This document shows, one piece after another, positions 38,587 to 46,311 of a stretch of 58,154 nucleotides of DNA (within the stretch, counting starts at the first letter, position 1; each line of letters begins with the position of its first letter). The position numbers were made by a program, and so were the translations under genes. The notes below the pieces were generated by a model that saw only the letters and a program-made list of their open reading frames with translations, ran no database searches and was not told where the DNA came from. The DNA is from a virus: positions 1 to 58,154 of the IMG/VR virus record IMGVR_UViG_3300001838_000086; one strand, given 5' to 3'.

Positions 38587-40536
38587 ATGGAATACACAGA
38601 CTCGGCATATGTTGATGCAATATATGAAAAATTATGTCAGCGTAAACATGCACAGATAGTATCTGGATTAAAACCAAATAGTGTATATACATTAGATGTT
38701 GAGAGTCCTGATTTTGTTGACTTGTTTGTAATGAATACTGATGGATTTAAGGATGCAGTAAAGTCAGCAATATTCCGTATGCTAGAAGAACAATATACCA
38801 CATTCAATATACCCCAAGTATTTGGTCAGTTGGATATTAAACTGATTGGTAAAACACCAGTAGAGATGCATGATATAAATTCAAAGTTTGAGAATACAGT
38901 AATAACATTTGACTGTATAATATCTGCAACTGATTCACCGAAAACATATATTAAAAAGGCTTTGGCTACATGTCCTTTATGCTTTGGTCAGGAAGAAGTT
39001 AAGTGTAACTTTGAAAAGAAAATACCAATAGCATTATGTTCTAACCCACCATGTAAGAAAGCGAAAATGTCTGTCAGTGCTAATCAAATACAGACTGATG
39101 ACGTTCAGACTTTATTCTTTCAAGAGTCATTAGAGAAAGCAAGACATAGTTCTCCAGTTGTTCTTACAGGTAAGGTATATGGTAGTGATGTAAGTACATC
39201 TTATGTTGGTCAAAAGAAAAGAGTGACTGGTATCTTTAGGTCTATTATAAATTCTGAGACTAATGAGAATGATGTGTACATAGATGTACTATCAATAAAC
39301 AACTTGGAAGAAGAGGAAGATGTAATGCCAACAGAACAAGAAGAGAGTCAGTTTAGGACTATGGCAAAAGAGAAAACATATCTTGACAATCTGGTTAATA
39401 GTTTTGCCCCTAACATATATGGAATGAGTGACATAAAACTATCCATATTGTTACAGCTTGTTGGTGGTGTTAAGAGTACCAAACGTTCAGATATAAATAT
39501 CTTTCTAGTTGGTGACCCATCAATGGCAAAGTCTGAATTATTAAAGTATGCAAAGAAGATTACCAAGAAGTCTATCTATACATCTGGTAGAGGTACATCT
39601 GCAGCGGGTCTTACGATAGCCGTTGTAAAAATTAACGATAGATTTGTTGCACAGGCAGGGGTATTACCTTTATGTAACAATGGCTTTGCCATGATAGATG
39701 AATTTGATAAGATGAATAAGGATGATAGGAGTGCCATGCATGAGGCTATGGAACAACAGACAGCTTCAGTAGCCAAGGCTGGTATAGTATTAACTTTACC
39801 TACAAAGACTACGATATTAGCCGCGGCTAACCCGAAGTATGGGGCATATGATCCAGATAGCACACTTAGAGATAATGTAGATATACCTGTACCATTATTG
39901 TCAAGGTTCGATTTGATATGGTTGATAAGAGATACAGTTAATGTCACTGAAGACATGATGAAGGCTACTCATATCATAGATTCATTTGAGTCTACAAGTA
40001 CAGGTAAAAAAGAATGTAGTTTATCTGAAGAGTTGTTGAAGAAACTATTGAACTTGGCAAGACAGCAATCACCTAGAATAAATGATGATGTGAAAAACGA
40101 AATCATAAAAATCTATAACCAGATGAGAGCGGTATCAAGTAATGATGAACTACCAGTAGGTGTAAGACAGCTAGAGGCTTTGATTAGATTATCATATGCA
40201 TTAGCCAAGTTACGATTGAAGGACTTTGTAGAATTGGATGATGTGTTGACTGTAAAATCACTGATTGAATCTATGTATAACTCGTTCAATCTCACGATGA
40301 ATTCTGGTAATAGACAGACTATACTTACTGGTACTACCAGACAAACTAAGCAACAACTTGCAGATAAAATCTGGAGTGAATGTGAAGATGAAAATGGTAG
40401 CGTGAATATAATAGAGTTCATGAAGAAGTTAATTGAGAATGGATTTGAACCTATGGAAGCCAAGAAGATGTTTGGTAACTGGGAAAGATTCAACCAGATA
40501 CGTTTAAATAGTGATGGCACGTATAGAAAAGCGTGA
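38587..40536 (+). CDS. mcm: MCM replicative helicase
   Basis: 649 residues, typical length. N-terminal OB and zinc region (CPLCFGQEEVKC and CSNPPC around residues 128-157). AAA+ motifs: Walker A GDPSMAKSELL (~308), Walker B MIDEFDKM (~369), sensor 1 AAANPKYGAY (~412), arginine finger LLSRFDLIW (~437). C-terminal winged-helix-like end (EFMKKLIENGFEPMEAKKMF). It unwinds DNA at the fork and is shared by archaea and their viruses. Overlaps radA by 4 bases. Confidence 0.95.
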   Translation: MEYTDSAYVDAIYEKLCQRKHAQIVSGLKPNSVYTLDVESPDFVDLFVMNTDGFKDAVKSAIFRMLEEQYTTFNIPQVFGQLDIKLIGKTPVEMHDINSKFENTVITFDCIISATDSPKTYIKKALATCPLCFGQEEVKCNFEKKIPIALCSNPPCKKAKMSVSANQIQTDDVQTLFFQESLEKARHSSPVVLTGKVYGSDVSTSYVGQKKRVTGIFRSIINSETNENDVYIDVLSINNLEEEEDVMPTEQEESQFRTMAKEKTYLDNLVNSFAPNIYGMSDIKLSILLQLVGGVKSTKRSDINIFLVGDPSMAKSELLKYAKKITKKSIYTSGRGTSAAGLTIAVVKINDRFVAQAGVLPLCNNGFAMIDEFDKMNKDDRSAMHEAMEQQTASVAKAGIVLTLPTKTTILAAANPKYGAYDPDSTLRDNVDIPVPLLSRFDLIWLIRDTVNVTEDMMKATHIIDSFESTSTGKKECSLSEELLKKLLNLARQQSPRINDDVKNEIIKIYNQMRAVSSNDELPVGVRQLEALIRLSYALAKLRLKDFVELDDVLTVKSLIESMYNSFNLTMNSGNRQTILTGTTRQTKQQLADKIWSECEDENGSVNIIEFMKKLIENGFEPMEAKKMFGNWERFNQIRLNSDGTYRKA

Positions 40537-41507
40537 GTCAAGAAGAAATTAATTTAAATGTTTCACAGTTAGATGGTGTAGGCTCTGTTACAGAAAAGAA
40601 ACTCGTAGCGTTTGGAGTAAAGACCATACTTGATATTTGTGTAAGAGGTTCTGCTGAGATTGCAGAGATTACAGGTGTAGGTAGAGACAAGGCAGACCAA
40701 TGGTCATTCAATGCACAGAGAATTTTAGAGGATAATAATATAATAAGAAAGTCCGACATGGATACAGTAGAACTTATGGAATATCAAGAGAACTATCCAA
40801 CACTTGCAACTTGTTGTAAAGAAGTAGACGGACTTATGGGTGGTGGTGTAAAACCAGAGGCTACCTATGAGGTATATGGTGAGTTCGGTAGTGGTAAAAC
40901 TCAGTTCTGTAACTCACTTACAGTAGAAGCCATACGACAGGATATGAATGTGATATGGATTGATTGTGAAGATACATTTAGACCAAGTAGAATCTTTGAG
41001 ATACTTAAAGCAAGAGGATATGTAGAAGATAAAGAACAAGCAAAGTCAATGCTCTCTAGAATCAAGTATTATTACACACCTAATACAGAGTTACTCATGG
41101 GCACTGTTAATAACCTATCAGAAACTATGCTAAGTTTTAAACCTAGATTGGTTATAGTAGACGGTGCTATTGGGCAATTTAGGGAGGAGTATTTGGGTAG
41201 AGGCACGCTTGCAGACAGACAAAACCAGATAAAAAGGCTCATGACTCACCTAAAGAACATAACATATTACTTCAAATGCACGGTTATCTTTACTAACCAA
41301 GTACAATCTGATCCATCTACCATGTTTGGAGATCCAATAAAACCTATTGGGGGTAACGTTGTAGGTCATGCAAGTACTCATAGAATGTACTTTAAGAAAT
41401 CGGGTAAGAAAAGGATAGCAAGAATGATAGATAGTCCAGAATATCCACAAGCAGACGGTGAATATATCCTAGATGCCAAAGGTATCTCTGACTTGGAAGA
41501 AGAATAA
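40533..41507 (+). CDS. radA: RadA recombinase
   Basis: 324 residues, full-length archaeal type. It keeps the N-terminal helix-hairpin-helix domain (VSQLDGVGSVTEKKLVAFGV) that RadB lacks. Walker A is GEFGSGKTQFC near residue 115 and Walker B LVIVDG near 207; L2-like and Gln/His region QVQSDPSTMFGDPIKPIGG follows. Role: strand exchange in recombination-dependent replication and repair. GTG start in GCGTGA, coupled to mcm. Confidence 0.93.
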   Translation: MSQEEINLNVSQLDGVGSVTEKKLVAFGVKTILDICVRGSAEIAEITGVGRDKADQWSFNAQRILEDNNIIRKSDMDTVELMEYQENYPTLATCCKEVDGLMGGGVKPEATYEVYGEFGSGKTQFCNSLTVEAIRQDMNVIWIDCEDTFRPSRIFEILKARGYVEDKEQAKSMLSRIKYYYTPNTELLMGTVNNLSETMLSFKPRLVIVDGAIGQFREEYLGRGTLADRQNQIKRLMTHLKNITYYFKCTVIFTNQVQSDPSTMFGDPIKPIGGNVVGHASTHRMYFKKSGKKRIARMIDSPEYPQADGEYILDAKGISDLEEE

Positions 41508-41541
41508 ATTTATAAATAAGTATTTTAAAGCACACATATAA

Positions 41542-41637
41542 ATGAATTGTAGATCTTGTGGAAAGATTTTAGAATCTCATGAACACCTATTTTGCCATAG
41601 TCAAATCTGCCTTGCACAAAGAATGAATAAAAAATAA
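41542..41637 (+). CDS. tiny zinc-ribbon protein
   Basis: 31 residues, CRSCGKILESHEHLFCHSQIC; C-x2-C...H...C...H...C. TATA-like TATTTTAAAG lies about 20 bases upstream. Too short to identify. Confidence 0.45.
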   Translation: MNCRSCGKILESHEHLFCHSQICLAQRMNKK

Positions 41638-41659
41638 AAGTGTATTAGGGAGTTTTTGA

Positions 41660-41698
41660 TGTGTGTATAGTGTGTATAGTGTGTAGTATACACATACC
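41660..41698. repeat. GTGTGTATAGT tandem repeat with partial palindrome
   Basis: Three near-identical GTGTGTATAGT-like units end in TGTGTAGTATACACATA. It lies between radA/zinc gene and a minus-strand gene, with no ORF. A related GTGTGTATACTACC precedes the 38256 gene, so a common regulator site is possible. Confidence 0.4.
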
Positions 41699-41721
41699 AA
41701 AATTCAAAAATAAAAAGAGGA

Positions 41722-41871
41722 TTATTGTTGTAACAGAGTAGGAGTTTCTAATTCAAACCAAGTTTTAATACCTTGACTCTCTAATTTCTGTACAAGTTTA
41801 CTCGCCTTATCAATAGGCATGAGTGATTTCATAACGCTGTTATCTTTTTTCCAGCAGATATTTATGAACAT
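41722..41871 (-). CDS. small hypothetical protein
   Basis: 49 residues (MFINICWKKDNSVMKSLMPI...LETPTLLQQ). TATA box TTTAAATATAG (about 41895-41904) precedes the ATG by about 28 bases, which supports it as a real gene. Confidence 0.5.
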   Translation of the reverse strand: MFINICWKKDNSVMKSLMPIDKASKLVQKLESQGIKTWFELETPTLLQQ

Positions 41872-41919
41872 AGAACTTTACTAGAACAAGTCCTATATTT
41901 AAAATTAATGTAAAAAAAA

Positions 41920-42192
41920 TTAAGGTGTATAAATGTATGAGCAACCACATTGACATTTATATCTAGATATATAATCAGCATTTGATAAGTCATATAAGAT
42001 TCTTTCAAAGACTCTACGTGTTGAGTTTGGACTAATTGCCCTATGTATTTCGTTCAAAGTCGTAGGTCTTTTATGGTCTTTGACATATCTGTATGCCTTA
42101 TATCTTAGAGTATCCTTTGGCTCTAACTTATGAATCTCCTTCAAGTCCTCGATACTATCTGCTTTGAGAAGTTTTCCACTGTATCTAGTCAT
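41920..42192 (-). CDS. winged-helix-like protein with C-terminal Cys cluster
   Basis: 90 residues from the ATG at 42192, which overlaps the stop of the phosphoesterase by 8 bases. RYKAYRYVKDHKRPTTLNEIHRAISPNSTRRVFERILYDL looks like a winged helix (shown in three parts: RYKAYRYVKDH, PTTLNEIHRAIS, RRVFERILYDL). The end CQCGC may bind zinc. Probable regulator or nucleic acid binder. Confidence 0.5.
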   Translation of the reverse strand: MTRYSGKLLKADSIEDLKEIHKLEPKDTLRYKAYRYVKDHKRPTTLNEIHRAISPNSTRRVFERILYDLSNADYISRYKCQCGCSYIYTP

Positions 42193-42985
42193 GACCGAAC
42201 AAGTCTCCTTTGTATGGATCAAATGTTATTGTGATTGTGCCAACCCTCTTTGCTTCTTTAGGATTGATTTCCACATAACTATCTACGCCCTTTTCATATC
42301 CTCTTAGGAATGTTCCTGTATTACCCATGAGAACTTTCTTCTCTACAGGTACGTTATGTTTTCTGTCATAACCTGTTCTTACTATTGGTCTTACCCATGT
42401 ATCATGGTTGTGACCCATCAGTACCAAGTCACAGTCAAAGTCACCAGTGATTGCTTTCATTCTGTTGACAGCACCACCTGCTTGAATACCAGAGTATCCC
42501 CCATGCATTGATAGTATGAGGTAGTTTCTGATTTCCTTGCCTTTGTGTTCAAATGTTAAACTTGTGTATGCAAGTCTACCCATATAAGGTAGGTCTAATG
42601 GTTTACAAAAGTCTGTGATGAATCTTTTCTGGTTAATGGTTTTCCATTCATGATTTCCAGCGTGAAGTCCTAGAGTCTTATGGGCTATAGGCTTCCATGA
42701 TTCTATGAAAGTCTCTGTTTGTTCTTCGGTTGTTAACATACGTCTGTCAATCGTTTCTGGATTCCAACGTTTGTCAACACCACCATTAGCATATGCCATT
42801 ACATTGTCAATGTAATCTCCCATTCCAATGACAATATAATCATCGTGTTTTTTTAGGAACTCGATGTTCTTCATATACTTGTCTACATCGCATCCCAAGT
42901 TACCCAAATGAATATCACCTAAAGGTCTTAGGTGTATGACTGAATCTTTCTTCGGAAGTTCTATTGTTTTGCGTATGCAGAACAT
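42185..42985 (-). CDS. calcineurin-like metallophosphoesterase
   Basis: 266 residues with all family motifs: GDIHLGNLG (residue ~23), GMGDYIDN (~55), GNHEW (~107), SMHGG (~154) and GHNHD (~188). Two-metal enzyme acting on phosphodiesters, perhaps DNA as in phage recombination/repair nucleases. TATA box at about 43005-43015 supports the ATG at 42985. Forms an operon with the winged-helix gene. Confidence 0.85.
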   Translation of the reverse strand: MFCIRKTIELPKKDSVIHLRPLGDIHLGNLGCDVDKYMKNIEFLKKHDDYIVIGMGDYIDNVMAYANGGVDKRWNPETIDRRMLTTEEQTETFIESWKPIAHKTLGLHAGNHEWKTINQKRFITDFCKPLDLPYMGRLAYTSLTFEHKGKEIRNYLILSMHGGYSGIQAGGAVNRMKAITGDFDCDLVLMGHNHDTWVRPIVRTGYDRKHNVPVEKKVLMGNTGTFLRGYEKGVDSYVEINPKEAKRVGTITITFDPYKGDLFGHD

Positions 42986-43024
42986 GTTTAGTCGTAGGTG
43001 CGACCATTATATTAACCTATTGTT

Positions 43025-43267
43025 TTAAACTTGACAGTTGAAACGATCTGCCTGTACATGCGTATCCAGATAATAAAAGCTAGTCATGCATGGTAGTCTA
43101 CTACCACCCCAATCTTTCACGCCCTCATAATTTTTTGTCATGGACATATTTTTTATAGGGAAATGTTCTGGTATTGTTTTATATACCAAGTCAGCTGTAT
43201 GTATCATGTTCAAAGTCCATCCAAATACGAACCCTGTAATGACCACATATATGAATAACCAATTCAT
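43025..43267 (-). CDS. small membrane-anchored protein
   Basis: 80 residues; N-terminal membrane helix (WLFIYVVITGFVFGWTL) and a soluble C-terminal part with two Cys. ATG 43267 rather than GTG 43276 was chosen from TATA spacing (AAATATATACTGG). Divergent from the 43307 gene. Function unknown. Confidence 0.5.
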   Translation of the reverse strand: MNWLFIYVVITGFVFGWTLNMIHTADLVYKTIPEHFPIKNMSMTKNYEGVKDWGGSRLPCMTSFYYLDTHVQADRFNCQV

Positions 43268-43306
43268 CAGAAACACTTAAATACACCAGTATATATTTAT
43301 TTAACA

Positions 43307-43588
43307 ATGAAATACTCAGCAAATTTCATAACTACAAAACAAGGAAACGCAGTTAAAGAAGGAACAATTCTAAAAATTAGAGTTGACGGTGCACATTTTA
43401 TTACTGGTGGCATCTACCAATGTGGTTTCCCTGTAATTACTTTCCAAACAGAAGCAGGGGATAATGACGTTGAAGTTCTACTGAAACGTAAAGATAGATC
43501 CTTTAGAGGAAAGGCAACACTGAAGGTCAGAGCTTTCGATTCCACTTGGCGAGGAGCTGGTTGGAACGATGAGTTCGAGATCATCTAA
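43307..43588 (+). CDS. hypothetical small beta-rich protein
   Basis: 93 residues (MKYSANFITTKQGNAVKEG, LKIRVDGAHF, GWNDEFEII). Beta-barrel-like alternation suggests an OB-like or SH3-like binding fold but this is not proven. Codon use is less AT-biased than in neighbours, suggesting good expression. The shared TATA region with the divergent gene is at 43280-43302. Confidence 0.5.
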   Translation: MKYSANFITTKQGNAVKEGTILKIRVDGAHFITGGIYQCGFPVITFQTEAGDNDVEVLLKRKDRSFRGKATLKVRAFDSTWRGAGWNDEFEII

Positions 43589-43697
43589 ACTCTTTTTTTA
43601 TTATGCAAACTATACCTCATTTCTTTAGAAGATTGTTTACTAGATTAACTGAAAGGCAAGGCAATCATGGATGGAAAAGAAGTAAAAGTTGCAGACG

Positions 43698-43973
43698 TTA
43701 ATCTAAAGTATCATCAGATTTGTATTCTACAGGCTTACTATAATACTCTTTTTTCTTTTTAAAATTGGCATATGTATCTGGTAAATGATGTATGCATGGG
43801 GCTAGTAAGTTATAATAATCCTTACAAAACTCACACCATATTACTGTCTCTTGCATTTGTTTCTTCATCTTGGCTATGTATCTTGGATCATCCCAATCAA
43901 ACTTACCATCAGATGACTTTGTAAAAACCTTCTTAGGTTTCCATTTACCATTTGGTAATCTTTCCCATTCCAC
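43698..43973 (-). CDS. small zinc-knuckle protein
   Basis: 91 residues with CEFCKDYYNLLAPCIHHL (CxxC...CxxH) in the middle and charged ends. No family recognised. The gene stands alone on the minus strand. Confidence 0.5.
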   Translation of the reverse strand: MEWERLPNGKWKPKKVFTKSSDGKFDWDDPRYIAKMKKQMQETVIWCEFCKDYYNLLAPCIHHLPDTYANFKKKKEYYSKPVEYKSDDTLD

Positions 43974-44009
43974 AAATAGTATATTAAATCCTACTATTTA
44001 AAAGTAACT

Positions 44010-44108
44010 ATGCGTGGTCTCTGTCATAAATGTTTTAAATCCAATGTTGAATTAAAACCAACACGAGGTAAGATCTACTGTGTTGATTGTTTAGTTTACC
44101 AACAATAA
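44010..44108 (+). CDS. tiny zinc-ribbon protein
   Basis: 32 residues (MRGLCHKCFKSNVELK, IYCVDCLVYQQ), C-x2-C...C-x2-C. Its stop codon lies next to the promoter (ATAACCTTTATATTTT) of the 44141 gene. Confidence 0.5.
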   Translation: MRGLCHKCFKSNVELKPTRGKIYCVDCLVYQQ

Positions 44109-44140
44109 CCTTTATATTTTAGATTAACTATCAATAACTA

Positions 44141-44482
44141 ATGAACGTTTCCGAAGTACTCGATACTGGAAAAACGTATGAGAAATCTGTACCACTTAAG
44201 GCTGGAGACAAACTAACTGTCCAGAACTTTAAGGTAAGATACGTTGAGGGATTGGGTTCGGATATTGCAGAGATTAAGACTACTCAGGGGATGAGACATT
44301 CCTTTGGTAAGACTATAATCGGTCAAGCAAAATCTGAATACTGGAATGACGTAGTGGAAAAATGTGTCCAGAAGGATGCATCAGATGGATTAGACGTTTG
44401 GGTAGTTGAGAGAGAAGCCGAAAAGACTGGCAGAAAAATGCTAGCTCTCAGTATGTTTGCACCCAAGCAAACTACTTCCTAA
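44141..44482 (+). CDS. hypothetical beta-rich protein (possible single-strand DNA binding)
   Basis: 113 residues (VPLKAGDKLTVQNFKVRYVE, DIAEIKTTQG, GLDVWVVEREAEKTGRKM). The strand pattern would suit an OB-like fold; a DNA-binding function in the replication region is only a guess. Strong TATA box AACCTTTATATTTT (44107-44120) with leaderless spacing to the ATG. Confidence 0.5.
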   Translation: MNVSEVLDTGKTYEKSVPLKAGDKLTVQNFKVRYVEGLGSDIAEIKTTQGMRHSFGKTIIGQAKSEYWNDVVEKCVQKDASDGLDVWVVEREAEKTGRKMLALSMFAPKQTTS

Positions 44483-44489
44483 TTTTTTT

Positions 44490-44600
44490 ATGAAGTGCGA
44501 TAGGTGTGACTTTGAGATGAAGAATCTTAATGCGTGTCATTTGATATGTCCTAATTGTGGTGCTCATATGGATTGTTCTGATAAGGGTAGTACGTGGTAA
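44490..44600 (+). CDS. tiny zinc-ribbon protein
   Basis: 36 residues (MKCDRCDFEMKNLNACHLICPNCGAHM in two parts: MKCDRCDFEMKNLN, CHLICPNCGAHM). It is 8 bases after the preceding gene and just ahead of the Nmad1-like gene. Confidence 0.5.
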   Translation: MKCDRCDFEMKNLNACHLICPNCGAHMDCSDKGSTW

Positions 44601-44602
44601 AC

Positions 44603-44950
44603 ATGATTGAAGATTGTCCTGATTTTAAAACTGCTTTACAAAAAGTTGGTGCATATGACTTACAACCAAAGAGCTTTCAAGATGCTGTTAAGATAGTAAC
44701 TGATGCCATGGCTCTGTTAATTATTTCAAAGAATCATAAGTATGGTAAGAAGAACATAAATGACTTGGGACAGCTAGGTATATTCTGTAGAGTTTATGAT
44801 AAAACCAGTAGACTCCGTGAGCACTTTGTAAATAAAGTAGATCTGGGATCTGAAGGAACTTTTGATACTTTCGCTGACTTGGCTGGATATGGACTTGTTG
44901 ATATACTGCATGAGATGGGTTGGTATAATCTAGACTTGGATAAATCATAA
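44603..44950 (+). CDS. MazG/Nmad1-like protein (nucleotide modification associated domain 1, DUF1599 type)
   Basis: 115 residues. The pattern NHKYGKKN...GIFCRVYDKTSRLREHF...GTFDTFADLAGYGLVDIL matches the all-alpha MazG-related domain found in viruses with modified nucleotides (R.xDK.xRL then DT..DLAGY). Such proteins act on nucleoside phosphates. GTG at 44594 was rejected in favour of ATG at 44603 because of the upstream stop. Confidence 0.6.
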   Translation: MIEDCPDFKTALQKVGAYDLQPKSFQDAVKIVTDAMALLIISKNHKYGKKNINDLGQLGIFCRVYDKTSRLREHFVNKVDLGSEGTFDTFADLAGYGLVDILHEMGWYNLDLDKS

Positions 44951-44981
44951 GATTTATATACTAGTTAATTTTGATTTTATT

Positions 44982-45128
44982 GTGGAAAATATACATTGTT
45001 TAATGTGTGGAGAAGAAGTTCGTACTACTGAACATACATCATATGTTTACTGTGAGTCGTGTAAAATAAAAAAGAGGGATTACTCTCTGTCTCTTGTGAC
45101 TATAACACCAGCAAGATTAACTAACTGA
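44982..45128 (+). CDS. small zinc-ribbon protein, GTG start
   Basis: 48 residues, MENIHCLMCGEEVRTT...CESCKIKKRD. TATA box GATTTATATA (44951-44960) points to the GTG at 44982 as a leaderless start. It overlaps the convergent gene by 49 bases. Confidence 0.5.
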   Translation: MENIHCLMCGEEVRTTEHTSYVYCESCKIKKRDYSLSLVTITPARLTN

Positions 45129-45484
45129 TTAAGTATTGTTTGCCTAATCATACCGAATCTATCTGCGTTAACATCTTCTTGTGGATAAACTTCCTTAGTC
45201 AGTTCATGTGCCTGTCTAAAGTATTGTCGCCACAAGTCTGCTATCATGGATGTATCATTTGAGATTTTAACTTCTGGTACATTGGTAATGATTATGCTTC
45301 TTGGATCAGTGGGATTAAATGCCTTTCTTCTAGGAGTATCCTTAACCCCACCTTGTTCTATGAAGCATGTCTCATTAGCACATATTGCTTTAGGGAATTT
45401 TTGATAGAAAATATCATCTCCTACTTTCCATGATTCTCCACAATTACAAGTACCATTAAATTTGGCTTTGAGTTGTATACCCAT
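45080..45484 (-). CDS. hypothetical protein with N-terminal zinc site
   Basis: 134 residues. Start KAKFNGTCNCGESWKVGDDI and CANETCFIEQGG form a treble-clef-like zinc knuckle of a type I recall from thaumarchaeal proteins; the rest is helical (SMIADLWRQYFRQAHELTK). TATA box CGTTTATATAAC (45509-45519) precedes it. Function unknown. Confidence 0.55.
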   Translation of the reverse strand: MGIQLKAKFNGTCNCGESWKVGDDIFYQKFPKAICANETCFIEQGGVKDTPRRKAFNPTDPRSIIITNVPEVKISNDTSMIADLWRQYFRQAHELTKEVYPQEDVNADRFGMIRQTILNQLVNLAGVIVTRDRE

Positions 45485-45566
45485 ATTTTACATACATATA
45501 TTTGTTATATAAACGTATCTATTATAATGGAAGAACATTTATATATAAGTAATTTGAAATGTATTT

Positions 45567-45809
45567 ATGGCAAGGCGTAAAATTGGTAACTCACATACAA
45601 CTATCAGTATTAGTTGGGCTGATAAGGAAGAGTTTAGAAAATTAGCCAAACTAGTTAAGAAGACTAGAAACGGTGATATGTATGAAAGTGATTCCGTAAT
45701 CTTCAAAAGAGTATTAGATCACTATAAAGCAACTAGTAATGATACTGGTTCTACTGCACACCCAACTTACCCTGTTAAGGTTTCTCCAGCACATGACCAG
45801 CAAGGTTAA
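45567..45809 (+). CDS. possible DNA-binding protein (ribbon-helix-helix-like)
   Basis: 80 residues: HTTISISWADKEEFRKLAKLV is the strand-helix opening of RHH proteins, with a second helix (VIFKRVLDHYKATS). Strong TATA box TTTATATATAAG (45540-45551) with leaderless spacing. Its last 35 bases overlap the convergent RNase H gene. Confidence 0.55.
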   Translation: MARRKIGNSHTTISISWADKEEFRKLAKLVKKTRNGDMYESDSVIFKRVLDHYKATSNDTGSTAHPTYPVKVSPAHDQQG

Positions 45810-46125
45810 ACTCTCTGGGTATCCATCTTATTTTTATTTTATTAGTCATCATTGATTGACATTTTTCCCATAGTGGTAGAAGTGATTCAGTAGTAACTCT
45901 CCATTTACCATTCATCTGTTTTACTACAAGCATAGAATCTGAACATATTTCTACATCAGCACACTTGTACTTGTCACGAATATAACCAAGTGCATACATT
46001 AGGGCTAGGTATTCAAGTTCATTATTGGTTGGCTTACCACCCCTATATTTTACAGCGACATGAGTGCCATCAACCATGCATATATTGGAGTGTCTTGTAC
46101 CACCATCTATATAAATCTTAACCAC
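45775..46125 (-). CDS. RNase H family protein
   Basis: 116 residues, shorter than typical RNase HI (about 150). Catalytic acidic residues are visible: D7 in YIDGGTRH, E36/E38 in NNELEYLAL and D63 in CSDSMLVVK. The last acidic position is in the segment FNLAGHVLEKP, where Gly-His replaces the usual Ala-Asp. It would remove RNA from RNA:DNA hybrids. GTG start at 46125. Confidence 0.8.
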   Translation of the reverse strand: MVKIYIDGGTRHSNICMVDGTHVAVKYRGGKPTNNELEYLALMYALGYIRDKYKCADVEICSDSMLVVKQMNGKWRVTTESLLPLWEKCQSMMTNKIKIRWIPREFNLAGHVLEKP

Positions 46126-46145
46126 AACTTTCGGATAACGTAGAA

Positions 46146-46271
46146 CTATTTATGCTTTTTTGCATAATCCTTTCTACAAGTCTGTGAACAATAGATCTTT
46201 TGCCTTCCTTTATAACGCCAAGGTAACTGAGCACCACATTCTATACAATAGAAAGTATCATCCTTTCGCAT
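46146..46271 (-). CDS. tiny zinc finger protein
   Basis: 41 residues (FYCIECGAQLPWRY, IYCSQTCRKDYAKKHK), C-x2-C...C-x3-C with a basic tail, like the end-piece of host-type HNH/zinc proteins. TATA box CCTTATATAATC about 25 bases upstream. Confidence 0.55.
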   Translation of the reverse strand: MRKDDTFYCIECGAQLPWRYKGRQKIYCSQTCRKDYAKKHK

Positions 46272-46311
46272 ACAGATAAGTTAATATAGTGATTATATAA
46301 GGGTTATGTGT

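Noticed and set aside
43603-43701. 32-residue plus-strand ORF after the 43307 gene
   Set aside because: No TATA or ribosome-binding spacing, basic low-information sequence, and it overlaps the convergent gene.
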